A model generated the notes under the pieces. That model made no database searches and was not told where the DNA came from. It saw only the letters and a program-made list of their open reading frames with translations. From Pseudomonas ekonensis (lineage in GTDB: Bacteria; Pseudomonadota; Gammaproteobacteria; Pseudomonadales; Pseudomonadaceae), in NCBI RefSeq assembly GCF_019145435.1, contig NZ_JAHSTS010000002.1:1178001-1242000 (forward strand): a DNA stretch of 64,000 bases, written 5' to 3'. The translations under genes were made by a program, and so were the position numbers. Below, piece after piece: positions 45,143 to 53,897 of this stretch; position 1 is the first letter of the stretch, and the number at the start of each line of letters is the position of its first letter.

Positions 45143-45853
45143 ATGACTGACCCGATCCGCCTTTCCAAACGCCTCATCGAACTGGTCGGCTGCTCCCGCC
45201 GTGAGGCCGAACTGTTCATCGAGGGCGGCTGGGTCACCGTGGACGGCGAAGTCGTCGACGAACCGCAGTTCAAGGTCGGCGACCAGAAAGTCGAGCTCGA
45301 CAAGGACGCCAAGGCCACCGCGCCGGAGCCGGTGACCCTGCTGCTCAACATGCCGGCCGGCATGGACACCGAGACCGCCATGCGCTCGCTCGGCGCCGAC
45401 ACCCTCAGCGAAGAGCACCGCTTCGGCAAACGGCCGCTGCGCGGGCACTTCCTGCGCCTGACCGCCGGCGCCGACCTGCAACCGGGCGCCAGCGGCCTGC
45501 TGGTGTTCACCCAGGACTGGAAGGTGCTGCGCAAGCTCACCGCCGACGCCGCGAAGATCGAGCAGGAGTATGTGGTCGAGGTCGAGGGCGAAATGACCGA
45601 ACACGGCCTGAACCGCATGCAGCACGGCCTGCGCGTCAAGGGCACCGAACTGCCGCCGGTCAAGGCCAGCTGGCAGAGCGAGAACCGCCTGCGCTTCGCC
45701 ATGAAGAACCCGCAGCCCGGGCTCCTCACCCGGCTGTGCGAAGCGGTCGGGCTGAAGGTGCTGGGCATGCGCCGCATCCGCATCGGCGGCGTGTCCATCG
45801 GCAAGGTGCCGGCGGGCCAGTGGCGCTACCTGTCCGGCAAAGAGAAGTTCTGA
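45143..45853 (+). CDS. RsuA/RluF-like pseudouridine synthase homologue with altered active site
   Basis: 236 residues. An N-terminal S4 RNA-binding domain (RLSKRLIELVGCSRREAELFIEGGWVTVDG) is followed by a domain that aligns with RsuA/RluF enzymes up to the end (RIRIGGVSIGKVPAGQWRYLSG). The catalytic motif GRLDxxxxGLL is altered: TAGADLQPGASGLLV, with the Asp two residues out of place. The NRQIRRM helix is replaced by LLTRLCEAV. Usually annotated as an rRNA pseudouridine synthase; activity is doubtful from these changes. Confidence 0.75.
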   Translation: MTDPIRLSKRLIELVGCSRREAELFIEGGWVTVDGEVVDEPQFKVGDQKVELDKDAKATAPEPVTLLLNMPAGMDTETAMRSLGADTLSEEHRFGKRPLRGHFLRLTAGADLQPGASGLLVFTQDWKVLRKLTADAAKIEQEYVVEVEGEMTEHGLNRMQHGLRVKGTELPPVKASWQSENRLRFAMKNPQPGLLTRLCEAVGLKVLGMRRIRIGGVSIGKVPAGQWRYLSGKEKF

Positions 45854-45923
45854 CGCCCGGCCACCTCCCGATACTCCGGCATCGCCTGCGCGGTGCCCAC
45901 AACGAACCCTCAGGATTGCACAC

Positions 45924-46391
45924 ATGATTCACAACGACGTATTGCGCAGCGTGCGCTACATGCTCGACATCAGCGACAAGAAAGTCGTCGAGATCACCCA
46001 GATGGGCGGCATGGACGTGGCGCTGAAAGACGTGGTGGCCTACCTCGACAAGAAGGAAGAGGACGAAGAAGGCTTCGTGCGCTGCCCGGACGACGTCATG
46101 GCCCACTTCCTCGACGGCCTGGTGATCCTCAAGCGCGGCAAGGACGACAGCCGCCCGCCCCTGCCGGTCGAACTGCCGGTGACCAACAACATCATCCTGA
46201 AGAAACTGCGCGTCGCTTTCGAACTGAAGGAAGACGACCTGCACGTCATCCTCAAGTCCGTCGATTTCCCCGTGTCCAAGCCTGAGCTGAGCGCGCTGTT
46301 CCGCAAGGTCGGCCACAACAACTACCGCCCGTGCGGCGACCAGTTGCTGCGCAACTTCCTCAAGGGCCTGACCCTGCGCGTGCGCGGCTGA
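45924..46391 (+). CDS. DUF1456 family protein (YehS-like)
   Basis: 155 residues, two copies of the DUF1456 helical repeat: NDVLRSVRYMLDISDKKVVEI and NNIILKKLRVAFELKEDDLHVI each open a repeat. The C-terminus LRNFLKGLTLRVRG is typical. Possibly RNA/ribosome related; function unknown. trmO starts 3 bases after its stop, so the two form an operon. Confidence 0.84.
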   Translation: MIHNDVLRSVRYMLDISDKKVVEITQMGGMDVALKDVVAYLDKKEEDEEGFVRCPDDVMAHFLDGLVILKRGKDDSRPPLPVELPVTNNIILKKLRVAFELKEDDLHVILKSVDFPVSKPELSALFRKVGHNNYRPCGDQLLRNFLKGLTLRVRG

Positions 46392-46394
46392 GAC

Positions 46395-47093
46395 ATGGCC
46401 TACAGCGTCTCCCCCATCGGCTTCGTGCGCTCCTGCTTCAAGGAGAAGTTCGCCATTCCCCGCCAGCCGCAGTTGGCCCCGGCCGCCCGCGGCGTGCTGG
46501 AACTGGTGGCGCCGTTCGACCAGGGCGATGCGGTGCAGGGCCTGGAGCAGGTCAGCCACGTGTGGCTTTTGTTCCTGTTCCATCAGGCGCTGGAGGACAC
46601 GCCACGGCTCAAGGTGCGCCCGCCCCGCCTGGGCGGCAACAAGTCCATGGGGGTGTTCGCCACCCGCGCCACCCACCGGCCCAACGGCATCGGTCAGTCC
46701 GTGGTGAAACTGGACAAGGTCGAGGCCGGCAGGCTGTTCATCTCCGGCATCGATCTGCTGGACGGCACGCCGATCCTCGACATCAAGCCTTACGTGCCCT
46801 ACGCCGACATCGTCCCCGAAGCCTGCAACGGCATCGCCAGCGCCGCGCCGGTGCTGATTGACGTCGAATGGGCGGAGGCGGCGCTGCAACAGGCCCACGG
46901 ACATGCTCAGCGCCTCGGCGAACCGCTGGTCGAGCTGATCGTGCAATGCCTGGCCCAGGATCCGCGCCCGGCCTACCAGACGCCCCAGCCCGAGCGCGAG
47001 TACGGTGCGCAGTTCTGGGACCTGGACGTGCGCTGGCACTACCCGACGCCGAAGCGGATCCGCGTCCTGGAAGTGGTTCCCGCCGGCGCCTGA
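46395..47093 (+). CDS. trmO: tRNA (t6A37)-methyltransferase TrmO
   Basis: 232 residues. TsaA/VirR-like beta-barrel: PIGFVRSCFKEKFAIPRQPQ, VWLLFLFHQ, the signature GVFATRATHRPNGIGQSVVKL, and DIKPYVPYAD. Methylates the N6 of threonylcarbamoyl-adenosine 37 in tRNA-Thr. The extra C-terminal domain (FWDLDVRWHY) is usual in proteobacteria. Confidence 0.92.
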   Translation: MAYSVSPIGFVRSCFKEKFAIPRQPQLAPAARGVLELVAPFDQGDAVQGLEQVSHVWLLFLFHQALEDTPRLKVRPPRLGGNKSMGVFATRATHRPNGIGQSVVKLDKVEAGRLFISGIDLLDGTPILDIKPYVPYADIVPEACNGIASAAPVLIDVEWAEAALQQAHGHAQRLGEPLVELIVQCLAQDPRPAYQTPQPEREYGAQFWDLDVRWHYPTPKRIRVLEVVPAGA

Positions 47094-47105
47094 GGCCCGG
47101 AAACG

Positions 47106-47145
47106 AAAAAGCCCGCGCTGCCGGTGAAGGCAACGCGGGCTTTTT
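47106..47145. terminator. Terminator between trmO and fpr (convergent)
   Basis: GCCCGCG (47111-47117) pairs with CGCGGGC (47134-47140), flanked by A-run and T-run; usable on both strands. Confidence 0.88.
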
Positions 47146-47151
47146 CATGTC

Positions 47152-47178
47152 TGCGGGAGCGGGCTCGCTCCTGCAGGG
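47152..47178. repeat. REP unit between trmO and fpr
   Basis: GCGGGAGCGGGCTCGCTCCTGC palindrome, directly after the terminator. Confidence 0.6.
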
Positions 47179-47185
47179 GGCAGGC

Positions 47186-47965
47186 TTACTTCTCGACGAA
47201 CGCGCGCTCGATCAGGTAGTCGCCAGGCTCGCGCATGCGGGCCGAGATCTTCAGGCCGAAGCTGTCGAGCACTTCGCTGGTCTCGTCGAGCATGCTCGGG
47301 CTGCCGCAGATCATGGCGCGGTCGTCCTGCGGGTTGATCGGCGGCAAGCCGATGTCGCTGAACAGTTTGCCGCTGCGCATCAGGTCCGTCAGGCGGCCCT
47401 GGTTCTCGAACGGCTCGCGGGTCACGGTCGGGTAGTAGATCAGCTTTTCACGCAGCGCTTCGCCGAAGAACTCGTTCTGCGGCAGGTGCTCGGTGATGAA
47501 CTCACGGTAGGCGACTTCGTTCACGTAACGCACGCCGTGGACCAGGATCACTTTCTCGAAGCGCTCGTAGGTTTCCGGGTCCTGGATCACGCTCATGAAC
47601 GGCGCCAGGCCAGTGCCGGTGCTCAGCAGGTACAGGTGCTTGCCCGGGTTCAGGTCGTCCAGCACCAAGGTGCCGGTCGGCTTCTTGCTGATGATGATCT
47701 CGTCGCCTTCCTTCAGGTGCTGCAGCTGGGAAGTCAACGGGCCATCCGGCACCTTGATGCTGAAGAACTCCAGATGCTCTTCCCAGTTCGGGCTGGCGAT
47801 GGAGTAGGCGCGCATAAGCGGGCGGCCGTTGGGCTGTTGCAGGCCGATCATCACGAACTGACCGTTCTCGAAGCGCAGGCCCGGATCGCGGGTGCACTTG
47901 AAGCTGAACAGAGTGTCGTTCCAGTGGTGAACACTGAGGACACGCTCGTGGTTCATGTTGCTCAT
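47186..47965 (-). CDS. fpr: Ferredoxin/flavodoxin-NADP+ reductase
   Basis: 259 residues from the ATG at 47965. FAD motif RAYSIASPNWEEHLEFF, NADP motifs STGTGLAPFMS and ICGSPSMLDE, C-terminus ERAFVEK. Matches the Pseudomonas Fpr/FprA that moves electrons between NADPH and ferredoxin or flavodoxin and responds to oxidative stress. Divergent from finR, its LysR-type activator. Confidence 0.94.
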   Translation of the reverse strand: MSNMNHERVLSVHHWNDTLFSFKCTRDPGLRFENGQFVMIGLQQPNGRPLMRAYSIASPNWEEHLEFFSIKVPDGPLTSQLQHLKEGDEIIISKKPTGTLVLDDLNPGKHLYLLSTGTGLAPFMSVIQDPETYERFEKVILVHGVRYVNEVAYREFITEHLPQNEFFGEALREKLIYYPTVTREPFENQGRLTDLMRSGKLFSDIGLPPINPQDDRAMICGSPSMLDETSEVLDSFGLKISARMREPGDYLIERAFVEK

Positions 47966-48087
47966 GTACGGGGGACTCCTGGAGATTGATCTGCGCCTTG
48001 CTCTGCACTGCTCTCGAAGAGCGCCGACGGTGCGCAATTGCATCGCATTCTAATAGCGCCGACAATATCTGTTAACTGGATTATCAA

Positions 48088-48100
48088 GATAACGGTTATC
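48088..48100. promoter_or_regulatory. Palindrome in the fpr-finR intergenic region
   Basis: GATAAC-G-GTTATC lies 12 bases before the finR ATG within an AT-rich stretch of related half-sites. A candidate FinR (LysR-type) operator. Confidence 0.45.
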
Positions 48101-48112
48101 GGTTATATCGAT

Positions 48113-49039
48113 ATGCGATTTACACTCCGTCAACTGCAAGTCTTCGTCGCCGTGGCCCAGCAGGAAAGCGTTTCCCGGGCTGCCGGGCTGCTCAACCTGT
48201 CGCAATCGGCGGCCAGCACCTCGATCACTGAACTGGAGCGTCAGTCCAGCTGCCAGCTGTTCGACCGCGCCGGCAAGCGCCTGAGCCTCAACGCCCTGGG
48301 CAAGCAACTGCTGCCGCAGGCAGTGGCGATGCTCGACCAGGCCAAGGAAATCGAGGACCTGCTCAACGGCAAGTCCGGTTTCGGCTCGCTGTCGGTGGGC
48401 GCGACGCTCACCATCGGCAATTACCTGGCGACCCTGCTGATCGGCGGCTTCATGCAGCGCCACCCGGAAAGCCAGGTCAAGCTGCATGTGCAGAACACCG
48501 CCAACATCGTGCAACAGGTCGCCCACTACGAAATTGATCTGGGTCTAATCGAAGGCGATTGCAGCCACCCGGACATCGAAGTGCAGAGTTGGGTCGAGGA
48601 TGAGCTGGTGGTGTTCTGCGCGCCGCAGCACCCGCTGGCCAAGCGCGGCAGCGTGACCATGGACGAACTGACCCACGAGGCGTGGATCCTGCGCGAACAA
48701 GGCTCCGGCACGCGCCTGACCTTCGATCAGGCCATGCGCCATCACCGCAGCGCGCTGAACATCCGGCTGGAGCTGGAGCACACCGAAGCGATCAAGCGCG
48801 CGGTGGAGTCGGGGTTGGGGATCGGCTGCATCTCGCGCCTGGCGCTGCGCGACGCCTTCCGGCGCGGCAGCCTGGTGCCGGTGGAGACGCCGGACCTGGA
48901 CCTGGCCCGGCAGTTCTACTTCATCTGGCACAAGCAGAAGTACCAGACTTCCGCCATGCGCGAATTCCTCGAACTGTGCCGCGCCTTCACCGCCGGGGTG
49001 CAGCGCAGCGACGAGATCGTGCTGCCCAGCATCGCCTAG
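48113..49039 (+). CDS. finR: LysR-family regulator FinR
   Basis: 308 residues. N-terminal winged HTH (FTLRQLQVFVAVAQQESVSRAAGLLNLSQSAAS), then the LysR substrate-binding domain. Position and divergent orientation against fpr match FinR, which activates fpr under superoxide or sulphite-related stress in P. putida and P. aeruginosa. The ATG at 48113 fits the normal LysR start. Confidence 0.9.
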   Translation: MRFTLRQLQVFVAVAQQESVSRAAGLLNLSQSAASTSITELERQSSCQLFDRAGKRLSLNALGKQLLPQAVAMLDQAKEIEDLLNGKSGFGSLSVGATLTIGNYLATLLIGGFMQRHPESQVKLHVQNTANIVQQVAHYEIDLGLIEGDCSHPDIEVQSWVEDELVVFCAPQHPLAKRGSVTMDELTHEAWILREQGSGTRLTFDQAMRHHRSALNIRLELEHTEAIKRAVESGLGIGCISRLALRDAFRRGSLVPVETPDLDLARQFYFIWHKQKYQTSAMREFLELCRAFTAGVQRSDEIVLPSIA

Positions 49040-49398
49040 AGCAGGATCACCGCCCAGACCAGGGCGATCATGCTCAGGGCCACGAACTGCGCGGCGCTGC
49101 CCATGTCCTTGGCATTCTTGGACAGCGGGTGCAGTTCCAGGGAGATGCGGTCGATGGCCGCCTCCACCGCCGAGTTCAGCAGCTCGACGATCAGCGCCAG
49201 CAGGCATACGGCGATCAGCAGCGCCTGTTCGACCCGGCTGACGTCCAGGAAGAACGACAGCGGAATCAGCACCACATTGAGCAGCACCAGTTGACGGAAC
49301 GCCGCTTCGCCGTTGAAGGCTGCGCGCAAGCCGTCCAGCGAATAGCCGGAGGCGTTGAGGATGCGTTTGAGGCCCGTCTGGCCCTTGAAAGGTGACAT
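49036..49398 (-). CDS. dgkA: Diacylglycerol kinase
   Basis: 120 residues, three membrane helices. Signature ELLNSAVEAAIDRIS with the catalytic Glu, and KDMGSAAQFVAL. Phosphorylates diacylglycerol to phosphatidic acid for lipid recycling. Its end overlaps the finR stop by 4 bases on the opposite strand. erdR stands upstream, as in other pseudomonads. Confidence 0.94.
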   Translation of the reverse strand: MSPFKGQTGLKRILNASGYSLDGLRAAFNGEAAFRQLVLLNVVLIPLSFFLDVSRVEQALLIAVCLLALIVELLNSAVEAAIDRISLELHPLSKNAKDMGSAAQFVALSMIALVWAVILL

Positions 49399-49473
49399 AA
49401 AGTAGATAACCGACCAAAAAGAAGTGGGAAAGCTAGATCAACGAAAGTCAAAAAAGCGTGAAGGCGCCAGCCC

Positions 49474-50124
49474 TCATTGGCTGGGAATTGACTCAAGTTG
49501 TTGCAGCAGCAACGCCGCCTGGGTGCGGGTGCGCACGTCCAGCTTGCGGAAGATCGCCGTGACGTGGGCTTTGATGGTCGCCTCCGACACGTTCAGCTCA
49601 TAGGCGATCTGCTTGTTCAGCAGCCCTTCGCAGACCATGGTCAGCACCCGGAACTGCTGAGGCGTCAGGCTGGCCAGGCCATCGCTGGCGGCCTTGGCTT
49701 CCCTGGAGACGCTGACGGCCTCGAACGCCTGGGGCGGCCAGAACACATCGCCGTCCAGCACCTTGCGCACCGCTTCCTGGATCACGTCGAGGTCGCTGGA
49801 CTTGGGAATGAAGCCGCTGGCGCCGAACTCCCGGGACTTGACCATCACCGAGGCCTCCTCCTGGGCGGACACCATGACCACCGGAATCTGCGGGTACTGT
49901 CCACGCAGCAGCACCAGCCCGGAGAATCCGTAGGCGCCCGGCATGTTCAGGTCCAGCAGCACCAGGTCCCAATCGGCCTTTTCGGTCAGGCGAGCCTCCA
50001 GTTCGGCGATGCTCGCCACCTCCACCAGCCGCACACCCGGGCCGAGGCCCAGGGTCAGCGCCTGATGCAGCGCGCTGCGAAACAACGGGTGGTCATCGGC
50101 AATCAGGATGTCGTATGTGGCCAT
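49474..50124 (-). CDS. erdR: LuxR-type response regulator ErdR
   Basis: 216 residues. Receiver domain with acidic pocket (ILIADDHPLF) and phospho-acceptor Asp58 in LVLLDLNMPG, then a C-terminal LuxR/NarL HTH (LTPQQFRVLTMVCEGLLNKQIAYELNVSEATIKAHV). ErdR takes part in the regulatory cascade for ethanol oxidation and acetate use in pseudomonads. No kinase gene is adjacent, which fits the orphan arrangement. The 224-base gap to the next gene shows nothing clear. Confidence 0.87.
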   Translation of the reverse strand: MATYDILIADDHPLFRSALHQALTLGLGPGVRLVEVASIAELEARLTEKADWDLVLLDLNMPGAYGFSGLVLLRGQYPQIPVVMVSAQEEASVMVKSREFGASGFIPKSSDLDVIQEAVRKVLDGDVFWPPQAFEAVSVSREAKAASDGLASLTPQQFRVLTMVCEGLLNKQIAYELNVSEATIKAHVTAIFRKLDVRTRTQAALLLQQLESIPSQ

Positions 50125-50348
50125 TTTTCAAATGATCCTGTTCTTGATGGCTGGCCCGATGCATTCGGACCATGCCAAGGCAACTCGCGATAACGCCGCA
50201 AAGCGCTATCCACAGGGGCACGTTCAACGCCAATCACGGAAAAAACGGCGTTTCAGACCTTGGCCGCCCCCGAACCGGCGCCAAGCATGCCCAGCGAAGA
50301 CAGGGTGGTCAAGCGCAACGCCCCCTGCTTTAGCAGTATGGGCCAGTA

Positions 50349-51092
50349 TCAGGCCGGCACCGCTGGCGCGGCGTCAATGAACGGCAGCAGTTCGGCGTGG
50401 GCCGGGGTGGACACATTCACCTCCCGCTGCTGCTTGGCGCCCAGGTAATGCTGGCTGAACACGTCGAAATAGGCGTCCAGCGCCGAAGCGGCGTCCGAAT
50501 CGCCCGCCAGTTCCAGGCACAGCGCCGCGACTTCGGCGGTGCACAGGTGCTCGCTGCGGGTGGAGCGGCGCAGACGGTAGCGCGACAGCCGGTCGGGCAG
50601 CAGGCTGAGGATCGGCAACCGGTCGAAGTACGGACTCTTGCGGAAAATCTTGCGGGCCTCGGTCCAGGTCGCGTCCAGCAAGATGAACAGCGGCCGCTTG
50701 CCGCCGTCGGGCGTCACGGTGTGGGTCACCCGGGACGGCTCGACGTACTCGCCGGGGAACACCAGGTACGGTTGCCGCTGCGGATCGTTGAGCAGCGCCA
50801 GCAGCCGTTCGTCGGTGTCGGTGCGCGACCAGATGAACGCATGGTTGTCGCGCACCACGTCGGCGATCAGCCAACCGGTGTTGCTGGGCTTGAACACTTC
50901 CTTGCCGGTCATGATCAGGCAGACCCCGGAACGGGATTCGACCTTGGGGCGCCAGGCGCACAGGCAATGGCTCTGGATCACCCGGCAATCGCGGCAACGG
51001 GGGGCGCGCCAGCCACGGGCCTGGATCGGCTTGATGCCTTCGTCTTCGCGCTGGTCGCGCAGGCGGGCCACGGCGTTGGGGGCATGGATCAT
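50349..51092 (-). CDS. tapT: DTW-domain tRNA-uridine aminocarboxypropyltransferase (TapT-like)
   Basis: 247 residues from ATG 51092; a longer TTG start at 51143 is possible because the ATG lacks a strong ribosome-binding site. A Cys-rich zinc motif (CRDCRVIQSHCLCAW) opens the protein, and LLDATWTEARKIFR carries the DTW motif. The family forms acp3U in tRNA (position 47 in E. coli TapT) using SAM as acp donor. Confidence 0.8.
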   Translation of the reverse strand: MIHAPNAVARLRDQREDEGIKPIQARGWRAPRCRDCRVIQSHCLCAWRPKVESRSGVCLIMTGKEVFKPSNTGWLIADVVRDNHAFIWSRTDTDERLLALLNDPQRQPYLVFPGEYVEPSRVTHTVTPDGGKRPLFILLDATWTEARKIFRKSPYFDRLPILSLLPDRLSRYRLRRSTRSEHLCTAEVAALCLELAGDSDAASALDAYFDVFSQHYLGAKQQREVNVSTPAHAELLPFIDAAPAVPA

Positions 51093-51282
51093 TGCGGGCG
51101 ACGCCGGCAGACAGGGGAACTCGACACGAACAGCACTCGGCAAGGCGATAAAAGGCCGGCAGTCTACCAGAGCGGCGGGCGCAAGCCTGTACCCTCCCGA
51201 CCGGCTCCCCTATAATTCGCCGCCACTGAACGCACAGCCCCGTGGCGGGTCGAACCACCAGTCACTGAACCAGGAGAGTTTC

Positions 51283-51708
51283 ATGCTGCGCCTTACCGTT
51301 CCCGTCGCTGCCATTGCGCTGGCGTCTTCCCTCAGCGCCCAGGCCGCCTCCCTGAGTGAGCAGAACCTGAACAGAGAGCTGCGCAACGTCGCCACGCAGA
51401 GCAGCGTCGGCACGCCTCGGGCGATCAACGAAGACATTCTCGATCAGGGCTACACCGTCGAGGGCACCACGCTGATCAACCACCTGAGCGTGCAGAAGAG
51501 CCACGCCGACCAGATGCGCGCCGACCCCAAGGCCGTGTATTTCCAGCTGGGCGCCTCGGTGTGCAACAACCCGTCCTACCGCAAGCTGATGGCCAAGGGC
51601 GCGGTCATGCGCTACGACTTCACCGAAGTGAAGACCAACCGTCCGGTCGGTTCCGCCAGCTACCAAGAGTCGGACTGCCCGAAAGCCGGCCCTGCCAAGA
51701 AGAAGTAA
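51283..51708 (+). CDS. QSregVF-family exported protein (PA3611-like)
   Basis: 141 residues. Signal peptide ending AQAA, then ASLSEQNLNRELRNVATQSSVGTPRAINEDILDQGYTVEGTTLINHL, typical of the quorum-sensing-regulated virulence factor family named after P. aeruginosa PA3611. Two Cys (CNNP and DCPK) can form a disulphide. CAGGAGA precedes the ATG. Role unproven in non-pathogens. Confidence 0.82.
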   Translation: MLRLTVPVAAIALASSLSAQAASLSEQNLNRELRNVATQSSVGTPRAINEDILDQGYTVEGTTLINHLSVQKSHADQMRADPKAVYFQLGASVCNNPSYRKLMAKGAVMRYDFTEVKTNRPVGSASYQESDCPKAGPAKKK

Positions 51709-51903
51709 TCACCTGGAATTGGCGCGCCGCTGCTCATCCTCGGCGCGCAGTTCGGCCAGCAAGGCCTGCAGGTAGCGCGATCGGCGCTCCCCTCCCGCCA
51801 GGCGTCGGCAGCACTCCTCCTCGAGACTCACATGATTGGTCTCGGCCGACGCCTTGAGCAACCGATACAGCTGCGTATCGATCTCCAGAATGACTCTGGC
51901 CAT
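51709..51903 (-). CDS. Small Arc/ribbon-helix-helix-like protein
   Basis: 64 residues from ATG 51903, directly behind a perfect AGGAGG. N-terminal MARVILEIDTQLYRLLKASAETNHVSLEEECCRRL resembles a ribbon-helix-helix DNA-binding domain (strand, then two helices). The C-terminal part is a charged helix. It converges with the QSregVF gene with no gap. Possibly an autoregulator; no toxin partner is seen beside it. Confidence 0.62.
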   Translation of the reverse strand: MARVILEIDTQLYRLLKASAETNHVSLEEECCRRLAGGERRSRYLQALLAELRAEDEQRRANSR

Positions 51904-52253
51904 GTTTCGCCTCCTTGCCACCCGCAAATCCTTGAATTGCCTGCGCCTGCTGTACGGCCTTTGACGCAAAGCTGTCGTACGGCGCCTGTAATCTAGTAAA
52001 TCAGAGCGCCGCCCGCCCGACAGGGCTTCGGACGAGCGGCGAATGCTCCTGGCAAAGCGACAACCCGCGGTTGCCGGCAAGGTTTCACGGCGCAAAGATG
52101 AAGTCGGCGAAATGCCTTGCGACGGTCTAGATTCAAAGTGATCCCGTTCACTTTTCCGTGGCAGGAAGGAGCTGCCCGCCGGACATTGTTTTGCAGCGCG
52201 GCACTGACGCCGCTCGTCAGGGCACAAGGGCTCTGTGCAGAAGGAGACGTTGA
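51904..52253. other. 350-base non-coding gap between RHH-like gene and LOG gene
   Basis: No credible gene. It contains two copies of GTACGGC ~35 bases apart and an imperfect hairpin at 52004-52048 (GAGC...GCTC with GC-rich inner pairing). AAGGAGA before 52254 is the LOG ribosome-binding site. A promoter region or a small RNA are both possible. Confidence 0.4.
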
Positions 52254-53372
52254 ATGCCTTACCAACCGAATGACCTGCTCAGCCGGCATTTTCAGGAAAG
52301 CGGCCACGACCTCGTCGGCAAGGTCGAAGAACAACTCAACCTGGTTTCACCCGACAGCCCCAACCTCCCCATCTACCGCGACATGATCCTGACCGTGCTG
52401 CGCATGGCCCAGGACGACCACAACCGCTGGAACGCCAAGATCACCCTGCAGGCCCTGCGCGAACTGGAGCAGGCGTTCCGCACCCTCGAGCAGTTCAAGG
52501 GGCGGCGCAAGGTCACGGTGTTCGGCTCGGCCCGCACGCCGGTGGAGCACCCACTGTATGCCCTGGCCCGCGAACTGGGCGCCGGGCTCGCCCGCTCGGG
52601 CATGATGGTCATCACCGGCGCCGGCGGCGGGATCATGGCCGCCGCCCATGAAGGCGCCGGCCGCGACCACAGCCTGGGGTTCAACATCACCCTGCCCTTC
52701 GAGCAGCATGCCAATCCGACCGTGGGCGGCACCGGCAACCTGCTGCCGTTCCACTTTTTCTTCACCCGCAAGCTGTTCTTCGTCAAGGAAGCCGACGCGC
52801 TGGTGCTGTGCCCGGGGGGCTTCGGCACCCTGGACGAAGCGCTCGAAGTGCTGACCCTGATCCAGACCGGCAAAAGCCCCCTGGTGCCGGTAGTGCTGCT
52901 GGACGCGCCGGGCGGCACGTTCTGGCAAGGCGCACTGGACTTCATCCGCCAACAACTGGAGGACAACCGCTACATCCTGCCGACCGACCTGAAACTGATG
53001 CGCCTGGTGCACAGCGCCGAAGAAGCGGTGGAACAGATCCAGCAGTTCTACGGCAACTTCCACTCCAGCCGCTGGCTCAAGCGCCAGTTCCTGATCCGCA
53101 TGAACCACAGGCTCAGCGACCAGGCCCTCGCCCACATGCAGGACGCCTTCGCCGACCTGTGCCTGAGCGACGGGTTCCACCAACACACCTACAACAGCGA
53201 AGAGCACGACGAGGCCCAGTTCAGCCACCTCGCGCGGCTGACGTTCGCGTTCAACGCCCGGAACCACGGGCGGCTGCGTGAGCTGGTGGACTACATCAAC
53301 CTGCCGGAAAACTGGGCCCGATCCAGACCGCAAACCCCACAACGCAGCCGGGAGCCCTCGAAGGCAACGTGA
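52254..53372 (+). CDS. LOG-family protein (TIGR00730-like nucleotide phosphoribohydrolase fold)
   Basis: 372 residues. Rossmann-type core: TVFGSARTP, MVITGAGGGIMAAAHEGAG, and the family hallmark CPGGFGTLDEALEVLTLIQTGK (PGGxGTxxE). The long N- and C-terminal extensions place it in the larger LOG-like subgroup rather than the ~190-residue cytokinin-activating enzymes. Cleavage of nucleoside 5'-monophosphates to base and ribose 5-phosphate is likely; the substrate is unknown. Confidence 0.82.
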   Translation: MPYQPNDLLSRHFQESGHDLVGKVEEQLNLVSPDSPNLPIYRDMILTVLRMAQDDHNRWNAKITLQALRELEQAFRTLEQFKGRRKVTVFGSARTPVEHPLYALARELGAGLARSGMMVITGAGGGIMAAAHEGAGRDHSLGFNITLPFEQHANPTVGGTGNLLPFHFFFTRKLFFVKEADALVLCPGGFGTLDEALEVLTLIQTGKSPLVPVVLLDAPGGTFWQGALDFIRQQLEDNRYILPTDLKLMRLVHSAEEAVEQIQQFYGNFHSSRWLKRQFLIRMNHRLSDQALAHMQDAFADLCLSDGFHQHTYNSEEHDEAQFSHLARLTFAFNARNHGRLRELVDYINLPENWARSRPQTPQRSREPSKAT

Positions 53373-53381
53373 GAGCAAAAA

Positions 53382-53415
53382 AAAACGGCCCGCTATCGAA
53401 ATAGCGGGCCGTTTT
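53382..53415. terminator. Bidirectional terminator between LOG gene and recX
   Basis: A perfect 15-bp stem (53382-53396 with 53401-53415) around a CGAA loop, bounded by A- and T-runs; the genes converge here. Confidence 0.92.
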
Positions 53416-53418
53416 CAT

Positions 53419-53889
53419 TTAGTCGTCCATCCCTCGACCGCTGAACAAGCGGTTGATCATCTCCATCGAGAATCCCCTGTAGGCCAGGAAGCGGCCTTGC
53501 CTGGCCCGTTCCTTGGCGTCTACAGGCAGTTGCCCGGAGAACTTGCGTCGCCACGTATCCTCCAGTTGCGCCTGCCAAGGGATGCCGCTTTCGCGCAAGG
53601 CGAGATCGATATCGGCACGTTGCAAACCACGTTGGCTCAACTCTTCGCGAATCCGCATCGGGCCGTAGCCGGCGCGGGCGCGGTAGGAGACAAAGCTTTC
53701 GAGGTAACGTGCTTCGCTGAGCAGTCCCTCTTCCGTCAAACGGTCGAGGGCGGATTCGATCATTTCATCTGGGGCGCCGCGCTGACGCAGCTTGCGCGTC
53801 AGCTCGACCCGACCGTGCTCGCGCCGTGCGAGCAGGTCCATGGCGGTTCGCCGCACCGCGACGAGGGTATCGAGTACGGCGGTCGTCAT
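53419..53889 (-). CDS. recX: RecA regulator RecX
   Basis: 156 residues, all-helical RecX repeats: [20 protein letters not shown] opens the first, [17 protein letters not shown] the second. Caps RecA filaments. It follows recA by 8 bases on the same strand and shares its SOS control. Confidence 0.92.
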   Translation of the reverse strand: MTTAVLDTLVAVRRTAMDLLARREHGRVELTRKLRQRGAPDEMIESALDRLTEEGLLSEARYLESFVSYRARAGYGPMRIREELSQRGLQRADIDLALRESGIPWQAQLEDTWRRKFSGQLPVDAKERARQGRFLAYRGFSMEMINRLFSGRGMDD

Positions 53890-53897
53890 CGCTGCAA

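Noticed and set aside
51709..51903. RHH-like gene as the antitoxin of a toxin-antitoxin pair
   Set aside because: Neither neighbour is a toxin-like gene: the convergent gene encodes an exported protein and the upstream gap is non-coding.
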